Positions 56,548-64,000 of a stretch of DNA of 64,000 nucleotides are shown in pieces; the first letter of the stretch is position 1; each line of letters starts with the position of its first letter. Position numbers and translations under genes: made by a program. The notes under the pieces were generated by a model. The model had not been told where the DNA came from. It did not search any database and saw only the letters and a program-made list of their open reading frames with translations. Source of the DNA: Planctomycetaceae bacterium (GTDB lineage Bacteria; Planctomycetota; Planctomycetia; Pirellulales; Pirellulaceae); the NCBI GenBank assembly GCA_024642205.1, contig JAHEBQ010000024.1, positions 20,656-84,655 of the forward strand. The letters run 5' to 3'.

Positions 56548-57828
56548 ATGATCAAAAAATTATCAAGGGTTGAAACGTCACCCGCGACAACGTCACCCAC
56601 GACTCCGGTGACAAAAAAAATAGCGCAAAAACACTATCGTGTTTCCGAGATCGATATACCCGAAAATTCGTATCGCGCGCGATTGATTCAACATCCCGAC
56701 GAACTCGAAGCAATTTTCGAGCCATGGAGTCGCCTGATGGAGGTTTCCGTTCGACCGAATTCGTTTTTTGATCCGGACTTTCTGATTCCAGCCATGCGAC
56801 ATTTGAGCGATGGCAATGTCTCGGTCTTCGTCGTGGATGCACCTCAACGCATGAACTCGGAAGGCGAGCGTGTGATTTGCAGTCTGTTTCCTGTCACCAA
56901 AAAACATTTCTATGGATTTCCAATGAGTTGCCTGGAAATCTGGAAGCACGACCAGTGTTTTGATTGCACGCCGTTAATTCGATATGATTGCGCTGACGAA
57001 GTCGTCGAGTTCATATTTGCAGACCTCGGACGGCGGCTGAACACGAGCTTGTTCAGCATGAACACCGTGGTCGGAGAGGGAATATTTGCCAACCTGTTGT
57101 CCGACAATTTCTATCGAAACTCCCGAACCGTTTTCCACCGCGATGAGTTCACGCGATCCTGTTTTCGACCGATGGAAGACGCGGAAACGTTCATCAATTC
57201 GAAAGTCTCGAAAAGCACGCGAAAAGGCACACAACGACTAAGCCGCAAGCTGTCGACACGCGGAGAATTGGCGACTGAATTCTCAACGCATCACAACCCT
57301 GCGTGGATTGAAGAGTTTCTTGCGTTGGAATCCGCCGGATGGAAAGGGCAAACGGGAACCGCGATTGCATCCGATCAATCGACAAGTGGTTTTTTCCGCG
57401 AAATGACCAGGCGAATGCTGGACAAGCAGAAAATGGTCATTTCGCGCACCTCATTGAATGACCACCCGATCAGCATGCATTGTGATCTCAAACACCGGGA
57501 ACAGGCCGCCCATTTCAAAATTGCATTTGACGAATCACTGAGCGAATTTTCACCTGGCCTGATCGGCGAGCTTGCGAACATCCGACATCTCCACGAGTCG
57601 GCAGTTGAATTTGTTGACTCCTGTGCCGACCCGGATCACTCGATGATCAATCGCGTTTGGCCCGATCGAGTTCGCTTCCAAAGCCTCGTGGTCGCCCTGC
57701 GCGGCCCGACTTCCCGCCTTGCCACGTCCCTGTTCCCATTGATTCAATCGGCGGGCACCCTGTTCAAGACGAACACTCAATCCGATTCCGGAAAATCGCA
57801 GATCGCCGCCAAACCAGATGAACTTTGA
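56548..57828 (+). CDS. BioF2-like / FemAB-like GNAT acyltransferase
   Basis: 426 residues from ATG 56548; the frame opens at 56407 but the later start follows better. Family features: YRARLIQHPDELEAIFEPWS, RPNSFFDPDFLIPAMRHLSD, FINSKVSKSTRKGTQRLSRK and EEFLALESAGWKGQTGTAIA, then ISMHCDLKHREQAAHFKIAF and SPGLIGELANIRHLHESAV. It is more distant from the other two than they are from each other, as judged by eye. It is convergent with the gene ending at 57839 (10-bp gap). Substrate unknown. Confidence 0.85.
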   Translation: MIKKLSRVETSPATTSPTTPVTKKIAQKHYRVSEIDIPENSYRARLIQHPDELEAIFEPWSRLMEVSVRPNSFFDPDFLIPAMRHLSDGNVSVFVVDAPQRMNSEGERVICSLFPVTKKHFYGFPMSCLEIWKHDQCFDCTPLIRYDCADEVVEFIFADLGRRLNTSLFSMNTVVGEGIFANLLSDNFYRNSRTVFHRDEFTRSCFRPMEDAETFINSKVSKSTRKGTQRLSRKLSTRGELATEFSTHHNPAWIEEFLALESAGWKGQTGTAIASDQSTSGFFREMTRRMLDKQKMVISRTSLNDHPISMHCDLKHREQAAHFKIAFDESLSEFSPGLIGELANIRHLHESAVEFVDSCADPDHSMINRVWPDRVRFQSLVVALRGPTSRLATSLFPLIQSAGTLFKTNTQSDSGKSQIAAKPDEL

Positions 57829-57838
57829 CGGCCAGACG

Positions 57839-59023
57839 CTACTTGCCAAATGGATCCCTCTCCCCCGATCGGCCGTCGGTTCCGAGCGGGTTCTCAGATC
57901 CGAACGGATTCTCAGATCCCAATGGATCACCGGTTGCGACGTTTGAATGCTCGACATTGTTCGATGACGGTCGATGAACATCCGCTGAGCGTTTGTGCCT
58001 CTGGAGGACGTTTCCTTCCAGGTCGGCCACAAAGTTTTCAACCTCTTGCAAGATCTCTTCCGTTTGGAGGACTACCAGAATTCCGTTGACAACCTTGACC
58101 TGGCCCAGTCCCTGGCCGGTGTCTTGCCAGCTTTCCGGCTGTATCAGGCTTTGCACCAAATCGAGTAGCGTTTGTTCGCTGGACGGGACGGACTTGCCTT
58201 TCTCAACTTGAGACTTAATGGATTCCGTCAATTTTTGCAGAACCTGATAATCCGCAAGTGCTTTCACCAATTCGCGGCAATCATACATCTTCCGTCGGAA
58301 CCATTTCGCGTCTTCTGCATCGTCGAGTGAGATGATCACAATTACACCTTCGTCGATCACATAAGTCGCGTTTTTGGTTTCCAGCATCAAGCCAAGTGCT
58401 TTATTTAGCGGCATTTCTTTCAGACTGAAAGTAATCGGTTCCTCCAAAGTCAGGGAATCATCCATGGCTGAAGTATGCAACAGGAAATTCAAGCCGGCGA
58501 TTTCCGCCAGATCTGTCTTGACAACCCCAAACGGAATATCCGAGTATTCGAGACTCACGACTTTTCTGAGTGCCTCCTCGGCGCGAAGGGTCCGGAGCGT
58601 CGCGTTGGAGACCTCAACGCCGACATCGTCAGAATCGTGGTGTCCCGATTCGACGGCTTCACCGGCTTGAGCCAGTAATTTGTCCGGTGATCCAAACCGT
58701 GCATTGTCTGGCCACATTGCCATCGTCAATACCGCGGCCAGAAATGTACCTGCCATTGAATACGTTGCGAATCGCATCATCCACCTCCGCCGCTTGAGTT
58801 CAAGGACTGTTTGAAAATTCTTCGCCATCGCCGCCGCGTCGCCAAACTCTTCAAGCGCCTGGCTGATCGCATCGGGTTTGGCAATTCCCTCACCCATTAA
58901 ATCCGCGACGCGCATCTGCATGTGATCTTGCAATTCGCCCGAGATCTGATCCCGTTGCTCGGACGTCAAATGCAACAGCTTACCCATCAACGCCACGTAG
59001 TTCTCAAATTCTTCGTTTGACAT
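57839..59023 (-). CDS. Permease-prefix-domain membrane protein with an STN-like domain
   Basis: 394 residues. The N-terminal ~80 residues (LHLTSEQRDQISGELQDHMQ and AISQALEEFGDAAAMAKNFQ) are the permease prefix/DUF1700-like helical domain that often partners PadR regulators. One membrane helix (about 86-106, RFATYSMAGTFLAAVLTMAM) follows, then a secretin/TonB short-N-terminal-like domain (about 150-245, with VEVSNATLRTLRAEEALRKV and PITFSLKEMPLNKALGLML) and a charged Ser/Gly/Asn-rich tail. It lies 135 bp after padR. It probably transmits envelope signals together with the PadR product (inference). Confidence 0.82.
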   Translation of the reverse strand: MSNEEFENYVALMGKLLHLTSEQRDQISGELQDHMQMRVADLMGEGIAKPDAISQALEEFGDAAAMAKNFQTVLELKRRRWMMRFATYSMAGTFLAAVLTMAMWPDNARFGSPDKLLAQAGEAVESGHHDSDDVGVEVSNATLRTLRAEEALRKVVSLEYSDIPFGVVKTDLAEIAGLNFLLHTSAMDDSLTLEEPITFSLKEMPLNKALGLMLETKNATYVIDEGVIVIISLDDAEDAKWFRRKMYDCRELVKALADYQVLQKLTESIKSQVEKGKSVPSSEQTLLDLVQSLIQPESWQDTGQGLGQVKVVNGILVVLQTEEILQEVENFVADLEGNVLQRHKRSADVHRPSSNNVEHSNVATGDPLGSENPFGSENPLGTDGRSGERDPFGK

Positions 59024-59158
59024 GTCGGTTCTCCAATATTTTTTTAAACGTGATGGAAGTGAAGCGTCGGACGCGAATCATTGGAAACGAAGGCAAAAAA
59101 ACGAACAGGGTGTAGAAGTGAAAACGCGATGCAGAATCGGACGGGACGTCGCCCAACC

Positions 59159-59515
59159 TCAACCGGAGGGTTCCGGCTTGCTGACGAAGTTACCGATCAG
59201 GCTGGTCATGCAGGCGGCATATTGTTGCCATTGGCTGGCTTGTGCGCTCAAGCGTTTCTTGCCTTTGGCAGTCAACTCGTACCATTTTCGTTTTCGGCCG
59301 GTCGAGTCATCCCATTTGCTTTTGATGAGCTTGTCCGACTCGAGTCGGTGCAGCAGCGGATAAAGTGTTCCAGCAGGCAATTTGACTTTGCCCAACGAAG
59401 CAACATTGAGCCGCTTTTGAATTGAGTATCCGTATTGCGATTCATCAGCCAACACAGAAAGCACCATCAAGTCGAGGCTTCCGCGCAACAAGTCACTCTC
59501 GAATTTTTCTGTCAT
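59159..59515 (-). CDS. PadR-family transcriptional regulator
   Basis: 118 residues, the short PadR form. Winged-helix blocks: LLRGSLDLMVLSVLADESQY, GYSIQKRLN, LPAGTLYPLLHRLESDKLIK and GRKRKWYELTAKGKKRL. PadR proteins are usually repressors that bind an inverted AT-rich repeat and control neighbouring membrane-protein genes. The permease-prefix gene follows by 135 bp. A strong promoter with an internal palindrome lies about 200 bp upstream (59715-59745) and is a likely autoregulatory site. Confidence 0.93.
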   Translation of the reverse strand: MTEKFESDLLRGSLDLMVLSVLADESQYGYSIQKRLNVASLGKVKLPAGTLYPLLHRLESDKLIKSKWDDSTGRKRKWYELTAKGKKRLSAQASQWQQYAACMTSLIGNFVSKPEPSG

Positions 59516-59714
59516 GAGGGGATTTCAATCCTGCATGGAGGATTACCTGGTAATGTTGGGATCATGTCTGGTACCGCACCGAAAAGTTGGTGCCACGGGC
59601 GCACTTCTGCCGCAGTATCATCGGAACGCATGTCAGGCTTGACGCTCGACCCGGGACGCCTTTGGCTCGCAGTTGCGAATTCGCTGTCCGGGAACGAACG
59701 ACCATCGCACCTCT

Positions 59715-59735
59715 ATATATAGCCGAGCGATATAT
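59715..59735. promoter_or_regulatory. Palindrome, probable PadR operator
   Basis: ATATATAG / CGATATAT (7 of 8 positions pair) with a 5-bp centre. It covers the -10 and most of the spacer of the padR promoter, where a repressor would block RNA polymerase. PadR operators are commonly AT-rich palindromes of this kind. Confidence 0.55.
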
Positions 59736-59745
59736 TGAATGTCAA
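59716..59745 (-). promoter_or_regulatory. Consensus-like promoter for padR
   Basis: On the minus strand: TTGACA (59745-59740), an 18-bp spacer, TATATA (59721-59716). It is among the closest matches to a sigma70 consensus in the window. It overlaps the palindrome at 59715-59735. Transcripts would have a leader of about 200 nt. Confidence 0.65.
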
Positions 59746-59971
59746 GTAAGATCTGACGCATTTTTGGGAAACCCAACCATCCTCTGGGTACCCATTCTTG
59801 GCATTGTCATTTCGGAATGCTTTCCAAAGCGACCGTCAAAAGACCCCCAAACCGAGCCCCTTTGCAGGGGTTCCGGCTCCATGTTCCCGCAAAAAAAGGG
59901 AATCGACCGGCTGGAATGGACCCCTGCGCACATCTAGATTGGATTCATCCAGAATCCGCAGGACTGATCGA

Positions 59972-61636
59972 ATGAACTTTTTTCGCTTTGCGTTGTTAGC
60001 CGCCATGGTGGTTTGGAACGGTCATCGTTTCGTCGCAGCCCAACCCATCGACGAGCAATTCGATCTCTGGCCAGTGCAACTGAAGATCAATGGAACGGTC
60101 ATCGCAGGAGGAGGGGGCACGATGCCCGCCGACGCGGTGGATTTTTTTCTTGAAATCGCCAGACAGGAAGGAGCCAAACCCGTCATCGTAGGTTGGGAGG
60201 CGGCGAAAGTGACAATCGGAAACGATTTCGCGGAGTCGATTAAGGCAATCCCGGGAAGCCAGGTTATCACGGTCTCGACCGAAGAGGAGGTCGTTTCGAG
60301 TGACAAAATCAAATCAATTTCGAATTCAAAAGCGATTTGGATCCAGGCGGAGGGAAAACTCAACGAACCACAAGCCAGGCTTTTGATTCAGATACTCGCT
60401 TCGGCCAGTTGCGCGGTCGAAAAGGGTGCGACGATTTGCGTCAACGGGCCGACCGCCGAGTGGATCGGTCGGTTTCAACCGGTATCGCAAACCAATTTGA
60501 GGACGATTCAAGATGCCGCCAACCTGATTCCGGATACCGTTATTCTTGGTTCGTATGTGGATCCCATTCGTCGCGGTCAATTGCTCAGCATCCTCGCCGC
60601 AAATCCCCGATGCGTCGGAATCGGGATCGAAGAAAACACTGCCATCGTACTGCGCGGACGTCAAATCCGTGTACTTGGCGATGGGGTGGCGACTTTTTGC
60701 CTGATGGCCAACGAACATTTACCCCTGCGCGTACAACATGTCAAACGGGCACCGACTCGTCGCGCGAATCCCTATGAAACGATCGTCGATTTGACGGCTT
60801 GGCGGCGCGACGCGATCGAGCGAACAGTTGCTCCATTTCCCGAGGCTCAACCGCCTCTGCCTGTTGTGGAGCACGGAACACTGATGATCGTCGGTGGCGG
60901 TGGGATGCCCGACGGATTAATGGAGAGGATGGTCGAACTGGCAGGCGGCGAAAACGCCCGAATGGTATATGTACCATGCAGTGAAGATGACAAAATCTCC
61001 GGGCCGCTGGCGATGGTGGAACAGTGGAAAAAAATGGGAGTCGAATCGGCGACGTTTGTGCACACCAAGAGCCGAACTCAGGCCAATTCGGATGATGCTT
61101 TTCTGGCTCCGTTGAAAAACGCCACGGGAATCTGGTTTGGTGGTGGCCGACAGTGGAATTTATCCGACTCCTATTATGGAACCCAGGCCCACAGGTTAAT
61201 GAAGCAGGTGCTTGAGCGCGGCGGCGTCATTGGAGGATCGTCAGCAGGGGCGTCGATTCAGGCACGCTACATGTGCCGCGCCAACCCGGTCGCAAATTTC
61301 GACATCATGGCCCCCGGATACGAACGGGGCCTCGGGTTCATCAGTGGCGTCGCAATCGACCAGCATTTTTCCCAACGGGGCCGGCAAAAAGACATGACCC
61401 AACTGGTCAATCGATATCCGCAGCTCCTGGGAATTGGACTCGACGAGGCTACGGCAATCCTGGTTCAGAAGTCCCGCGCCGAAGTGCTGGGGCGCGGCAA
61501 GGTTCATTTCTACGATCGTAGCCAACCACTGATCCCAGGTCAGGATGACTTTCTGGCACTGGAATCGGGCTCGATCTTTGACCTGGCGGAACGGCAATTG
61601 GTTGAACCCGACATCGCGCCTCAAAACGGCAGGTAA
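59972..61636 (+). CDS. Cyanophycinase-like peptidase (S51 fold) with a degenerate N-terminal duplicate
   Basis: 554 residues with a signal peptide from ATG 59972 (RFALLAAMVVWNGHRFVAAQ). The C-terminal half (about 300-550) has LMIVGGGGMPDGLMERMVEL, GIWFGGGRQWNLSDSYYGTQ, the catalytic-serine block VIGGSSAGASIQ and the late IDQHFSQRGRQKDMTQLV and GLDEATAILV, all typical of cyanophycinase. The N-terminal half starts VIAGGGGTMPADAVDFFLEI, a second copy of the same fold, but its serine position reads ICVNGPTAEW and lacks the SAGA motif. The enzyme would cleave Asp-Arg polymer or related peptides in the periplasm. Cyanophycin itself is not shown for this organism, so the substrate is open. Confidence 0.88.
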   Translation: MNFFRFALLAAMVVWNGHRFVAAQPIDEQFDLWPVQLKINGTVIAGGGGTMPADAVDFFLEIARQEGAKPVIVGWEAAKVTIGNDFAESIKAIPGSQVITVSTEEEVVSSDKIKSISNSKAIWIQAEGKLNEPQARLLIQILASASCAVEKGATICVNGPTAEWIGRFQPVSQTNLRTIQDAANLIPDTVILGSYVDPIRRGQLLSILAANPRCVGIGIEENTAIVLRGRQIRVLGDGVATFCLMANEHLPLRVQHVKRAPTRRANPYETIVDLTAWRRDAIERTVAPFPEAQPPLPVVEHGTLMIVGGGGMPDGLMERMVELAGGENARMVYVPCSEDDKISGPLAMVEQWKKMGVESATFVHTKSRTQANSDDAFLAPLKNATGIWFGGGRQWNLSDSYYGTQAHRLMKQVLERGGVIGGSSAGASIQARYMCRANPVANFDIMAPGYERGLGFISGVAIDQHFSQRGRQKDMTQLVNRYPQLLGIGLDEATAILVQKSRAEVLGRGKVHFYDRSQPLIPGQDDFLALESGSIFDLAERQLVEPDIAPQNGR

Positions 61637-61839
61637 CGAGCTGTCTCGGACAAGGGCCGGGCGCAAGCTCCCCCGACCGAACATTGAAATTCGCCAAACA
61701 GGAATCCGCCCTGTCGATTGCAAAACATTGGCCGTCGATTCGATTTTTGCAATCGTGGGTCAGTTTTTCCTTTGGGGAGATTGTGAATCCAGTTGGGTTG
61801 GGCAACGCTCACTACCCAGCACATTTTCATTTTGGCTTT

Positions 61840-62840
61840 CTCATGCAGGTTGGAGCTTGCCCAGCCGCGACAGATTTTAAGCTGGCGGCGTTGGGCTCGG
61901 ATTGTTGTTTTCGTTTCCATCATTGCGCCCTGCGACTATGGTCCATCACGGCAATCGTTTTGCGTTAACTGAAGCACTCATCTACTTTTTTGCCAATGCG
62001 CAGACCAATGAAATAGCCTGTCGTTTTCTGACGATCTTTCGTTCGAGGCCTTTCTTCGATGTTGGCTTTGCGATCCGCCTTGCCTGTTTGAGGATTGGCA
62101 GGCTGAGTTGTTATCATCGCGATGTGAAGCATAGCTTCCTGGTTTCCAGCGAGGTTAACATCGGGCCCGTGTTGGGACCCTTGTCTGCACTCAAGGTCGT
62201 TGGGGGTTTTCCGTGTTTGGTTTGGTTTCGATCAACCATCGCAAGTGCGGCCTCGCATTCGGAAGTTCCGCTACTGCGCTGTGGAACTATGAAATCGACA
62301 TCAGGATCACGAGCCTTGAACCCGTTGGAATCTTGCGAGACATCGTCTGATTCATCTCCGGGCGAAAGCTCTTCATCGATACCAGGGTTTCGATCATCAT
62401 TCCGTCAACGGTGAAATGGTCGCCAATGCATGATCCGACTTCAATCGATGCTTGAGGCACTCCATCAATAAATCGTGCTGATGATTCCAGGTTGTTCCGT
62501 CCGCGGACGATGATTCGTTAGAACCATCGCATCGAAGACCTCTTCCTCGGGATTCATGTCCAGAAACCACCAGAACATCAGATTTGTATCAATTGGTACG
62601 GCCAGACGGCGTTCACTTCGAATCGAATAAATCGCCATCAATCGCAACGCATTGAGCAACGTTCCGGTGGCATGCTGGGTCGTCCAAATTTGCTTTGAGC
62701 CGACGAACAAAACTCATCCATCGTAATAAGGACGAATCCACCCGCTGCTTTCGCGAACGCAGCGGATGATCTGCTCGAATACGGGATTCAACATTGATCG
62801 AAAAATAAAGGTGATCTTGATTTTCTTCGCGGCCACGCAT
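61840..62840 (-). pseudogene. Decayed IS5-family (DUF772/DDE) transposase
   Basis: Pieces of one transposase are spread over three frames with stops between. The N-terminus (62840-62613) reads MRGREENQDHLYFSINVESR then RADHPLRSRKQRVD. A DUF772 block (62465-62710) has LRLMAIYSIRSERRLAV and LMFWWFLDMNPEEEVFDAMV. A later block (about 62340-62440) reads HFTVDGMMIETLVSMKSFRP. Then come TLSADKGPNTG near 62180, with one DDE aspartate, TGYFIGLRIGKKVDECFS near 62000, and NLSRLGKLQ near 61870. Each aligns by eye to the same region of IS5-type transposases. Terminal inverted repeats are not evident. It is a relic, not active. Confidence 0.8.
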
Positions 62841-62900
62841 TACTTACCTCCATGAATTGATTCCTGGTGAGATATCAAATCAGCCCCTTTTTTCGGCGGG

Positions 62901-63683
62901 TTACTCGGGCTTAACGACGGTCGCCCTCACCGCGTTAACGGAAATACCTCCATCGACTAACAGCGTTTGGCCGGTAATGTACTGACTGGCATCCGAAGCC
63001 AGTAGCAACAATGCACCGTCCAGATCGCCAGGTGCACCAGGACGGCCCAGCGGAATTCGCTCGCACAAGTATTCAACCCACCCTTCCTGTTCGTACATGA
63101 CTTTGTTCTGGTCGGTTTTGAACCATCCCGGCGCCAGGCAGTTGACGGTGATTCCCGCAGCACCCCAGTCATGGGCGAGGCTCATTGTCAGCTGTTTTGT
63201 GCCGCCTCGACTGGCCCCATAGGGCCCGAGTCCGGCATACCCGGCCACGCAAGTGACCGAGCCAATATTGATGATTCGGCCATAGTTTCGTGTTTTCATA
63301 TGGCGGGCAACTTCTTGCGCAACGAAAAAGACGCCGCGTAAATTCGTGTCCAAGACGAGATTCCAGTCATCCCACTGGACTTCCAATGCCGGCTTTCTGA
63401 CATTACAGCCCGCATTGTTGACCAGGATGTCGATTCTTCCGAACCGGTCAATGACTGCCGCAACCGTGTCCTTGATGCTTTGATGGTTTCGCACGTCAAG
63501 CGCAAATTTGGCTGCGCGGGCCCCCAGCGATTCCACTTGATGCACAGGGTCGCTCAGAGAGTCAAGTGATCGACTTGTCATCGCGACATCTGCGCCAGCT
63601 CGGGCCAGGGTTTTGGCAAAGCCGAGTCCGAGGCCACGGCTGGCACCGGTCACCAGAGCAATCTTGTTGGATAGGTCAAACAT
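62901..63683 (-). CDS. Short-chain dehydrogenase/reductase (SDR), gluconate/glucose dehydrogenase-like
   Basis: 260 residues from the ATG at 63683, which has GGAG at good spacing; an ATG two codons earlier is possible. Cofactor motif ALVTGASRGLGLGFAKTLAR (TGxxxGxG), NNAG in DILVNNAGCNVRKP, the catalytic tetrad Ser in NIGSVTCVAGYAG and YxxxK replaced by YGASRGGTKQLT (Tyr with Lys four residues further), then VNCLAPGWFKTD. The YGASRGGTK spacing (Y-x7-K) is longer than the usual Y-x3-K, so check it. Its neighbour is a zinc alcohol dehydrogenase on the same strand (65-bp gap), suggesting a sugar or polyol oxidation pair. Confidence 0.85.
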   Translation of the reverse strand: MFDLSNKIALVTGASRGLGLGFAKTLARAGADVAMTSRSLDSLSDPVHQVESLGARAAKFALDVRNHQSIKDTVAAVIDRFGRIDILVNNAGCNVRKPALEVQWDDWNLVLDTNLRGVFFVAQEVARHMKTRNYGRIINIGSVTCVAGYAGLGPYGASRGGTKQLTMSLAHDWGAAGITVNCLAPGWFKTDQNKVMYEQEGWVEYLCERIPLGRPGAPGDLDGALLLLASDASQYITGQTLLVDGGISVNAVRATVVKPE

Positions 63684-63748
63684 TATCATGGACTCCGAAA
63701 TTGCGTCGTGTGTTCCTGCAAATACAATATTGCCGCAAGTCCGGAGAG

Positions 63749-64000
63749 CTAACTGGCATTTGGCTGCAATACAACTTTCATCAGTTTAGGCTCTTGGTGA
63801 TAGAGCCGATCAAAGAATTCGGGGCCCCGTTCCAGCGAGACAATTTCACTGATTAATGGGGCCACCTGGATTTCACCTGAAGTCATCAACTCGATGCAGC
63901 GAGGATACTCTCCGCTCGATCCGCAAGACCCGACTATTCTCAATTCGCGTGTCACGACTTTCTGAAGCGGTAATTCGACGGTGGGCTGAAGATTACCGAC
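63749..64000 (-). CDS. Zinc-type alcohol/polyol dehydrogenase, C-terminal part
   Basis: Open to the window edge at 64000, so only the last ~83 residues are present. The text LQKVVTRELRIVGSCGSSGE followed by CIELMTSGEIQVAPLISEIV and FDRLYHQEPKLMKVVLQP matches the C-terminal end of MDR-family zinc dehydrogenases such as threonine or sorbitol dehydrogenase. The catalytic and zinc-binding N-terminus is outside the window. Transcribed just ahead of the SDR gene and probably in one operon with it. Confidence 0.85.
   Translation of the reverse strand, partial: VGNLQPTVELPLQKVVTRELRIVGSCGSSGEYPRCIELMTSGEIQVAPLISEIVSLERGPEFFDRLYHQEPKLMKVVLQPNAS

Larger units (their letters stand above)
59516..59971. 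other. Divergent control region between padR and cyanophycinase
   Basis: 456 bp. It contains the padR promoter and palindrome described separately. The plus-strand frame that opens at 59798 has no signal before 59972. The rest shows nothing recognisable. Confidence 0.55.

Noticed and set aside
61902..62414. 170-codon plus-strand frame
   Set aside because: It lies antisense to the transposase relic, whose blocks on the minus strand explain the sequence.
1..64000. tRNA, rRNA, CRISPR array, prophage or replication origin
   Set aside because: I looked for cloverleaf-like blocks, regular short repeats, phage structural genes and dnaA-type boxes and saw none that stand out; a covariance-model search would be decisive.

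Overview
The window reads as chromosomal DNA from a planctomycete, most likely order Pirellulales. This is inferred from gene content only. It has an adjacent DUF1501/DUF1549-DUF1553 pair, a DUF1571 protein, a secreted protein with the LEPR-XLL N-terminal motif, two giant Ser/Thr kinases with formylglycine-enzyme-like (FGE-like) C-termini, a tetrahydromethanopterin C1 gene (ftr), several BioF2-type GNAT acyltransferases, and many exported coiled-coil or unknown proteins. Gene density is moderate, operons are short and intergenic gaps of 300-760 bp are common. I saw no tRNA, rRNA, CRISPR array, prophage or intact mobile element. One IS5-like transposase is present only as a decayed relic.

Layout. 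1-7.6 kb: the 3' part of an SLC12-type cotransporter, an MFS exporter, an exported coiled-coil protein with pncC, purH, and a cysteine-motif unknown. 7.6-13 kb: small unknowns, a pair of membrane-anchored coiled-coil proteins and a Wzx-like flippase. 13.4-19.3 kb: an enlarged Tex protein, two planctomycete-type unknowns and a small protein. 19.7-25 kb: an exported M49-like metallopeptidase, ABC-F protein Uup, a membrane protein and DinB. 25-30.4 kb: a Gly-rich membrane protein followed by a kinase-TM-FGE-like protein. 31-37.6 kb: DUF1501 and DUF1549/DUF1553, a secreted FKBP fusion and a small exported protein. 37.6-48.6 kb: PlsC, Ftr, an RCK-type channel with an atypical filter, a catalytically degenerate sialate esterase, a ribosomal S1-like protein, PyrD with a PAS-AraC regulator, and PanB. 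48.9-53.4 kb: a 1495-aa kinase-STAND-TM-HEAT-like-FGE-like protein. 53.4-57.8 kb: three BioF2-like acyltransferases. 57.8-64 kb: a PadR/permease-prefix-domain pair, a duplicated-fold cyanophycinase, the transposase relic, an SDR dehydrogenase and the end of a zinc alcohol dehydrogenase.

How the genes relate. The housekeeping genes (purH, pyrD, panB, pncC, plsC, S1, tex, uup) are scattered and do not form one pathway. The most distinctive theme is signalling at the cell envelope. Two paralogous transmembrane kinases share the same kinase/TM/repeat/FGE-like layout, and one has gained a STAND NTPase between kinase and membrane. Both FGE-like domains lack the copper-binding cysteine pair of true formylglycine-generating enzymes, so they look like sensors or binding modules. 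A second theme is families whose catalytic or selectivity residues have been replaced: the esterase, the channel and the first cyanophycinase domain.
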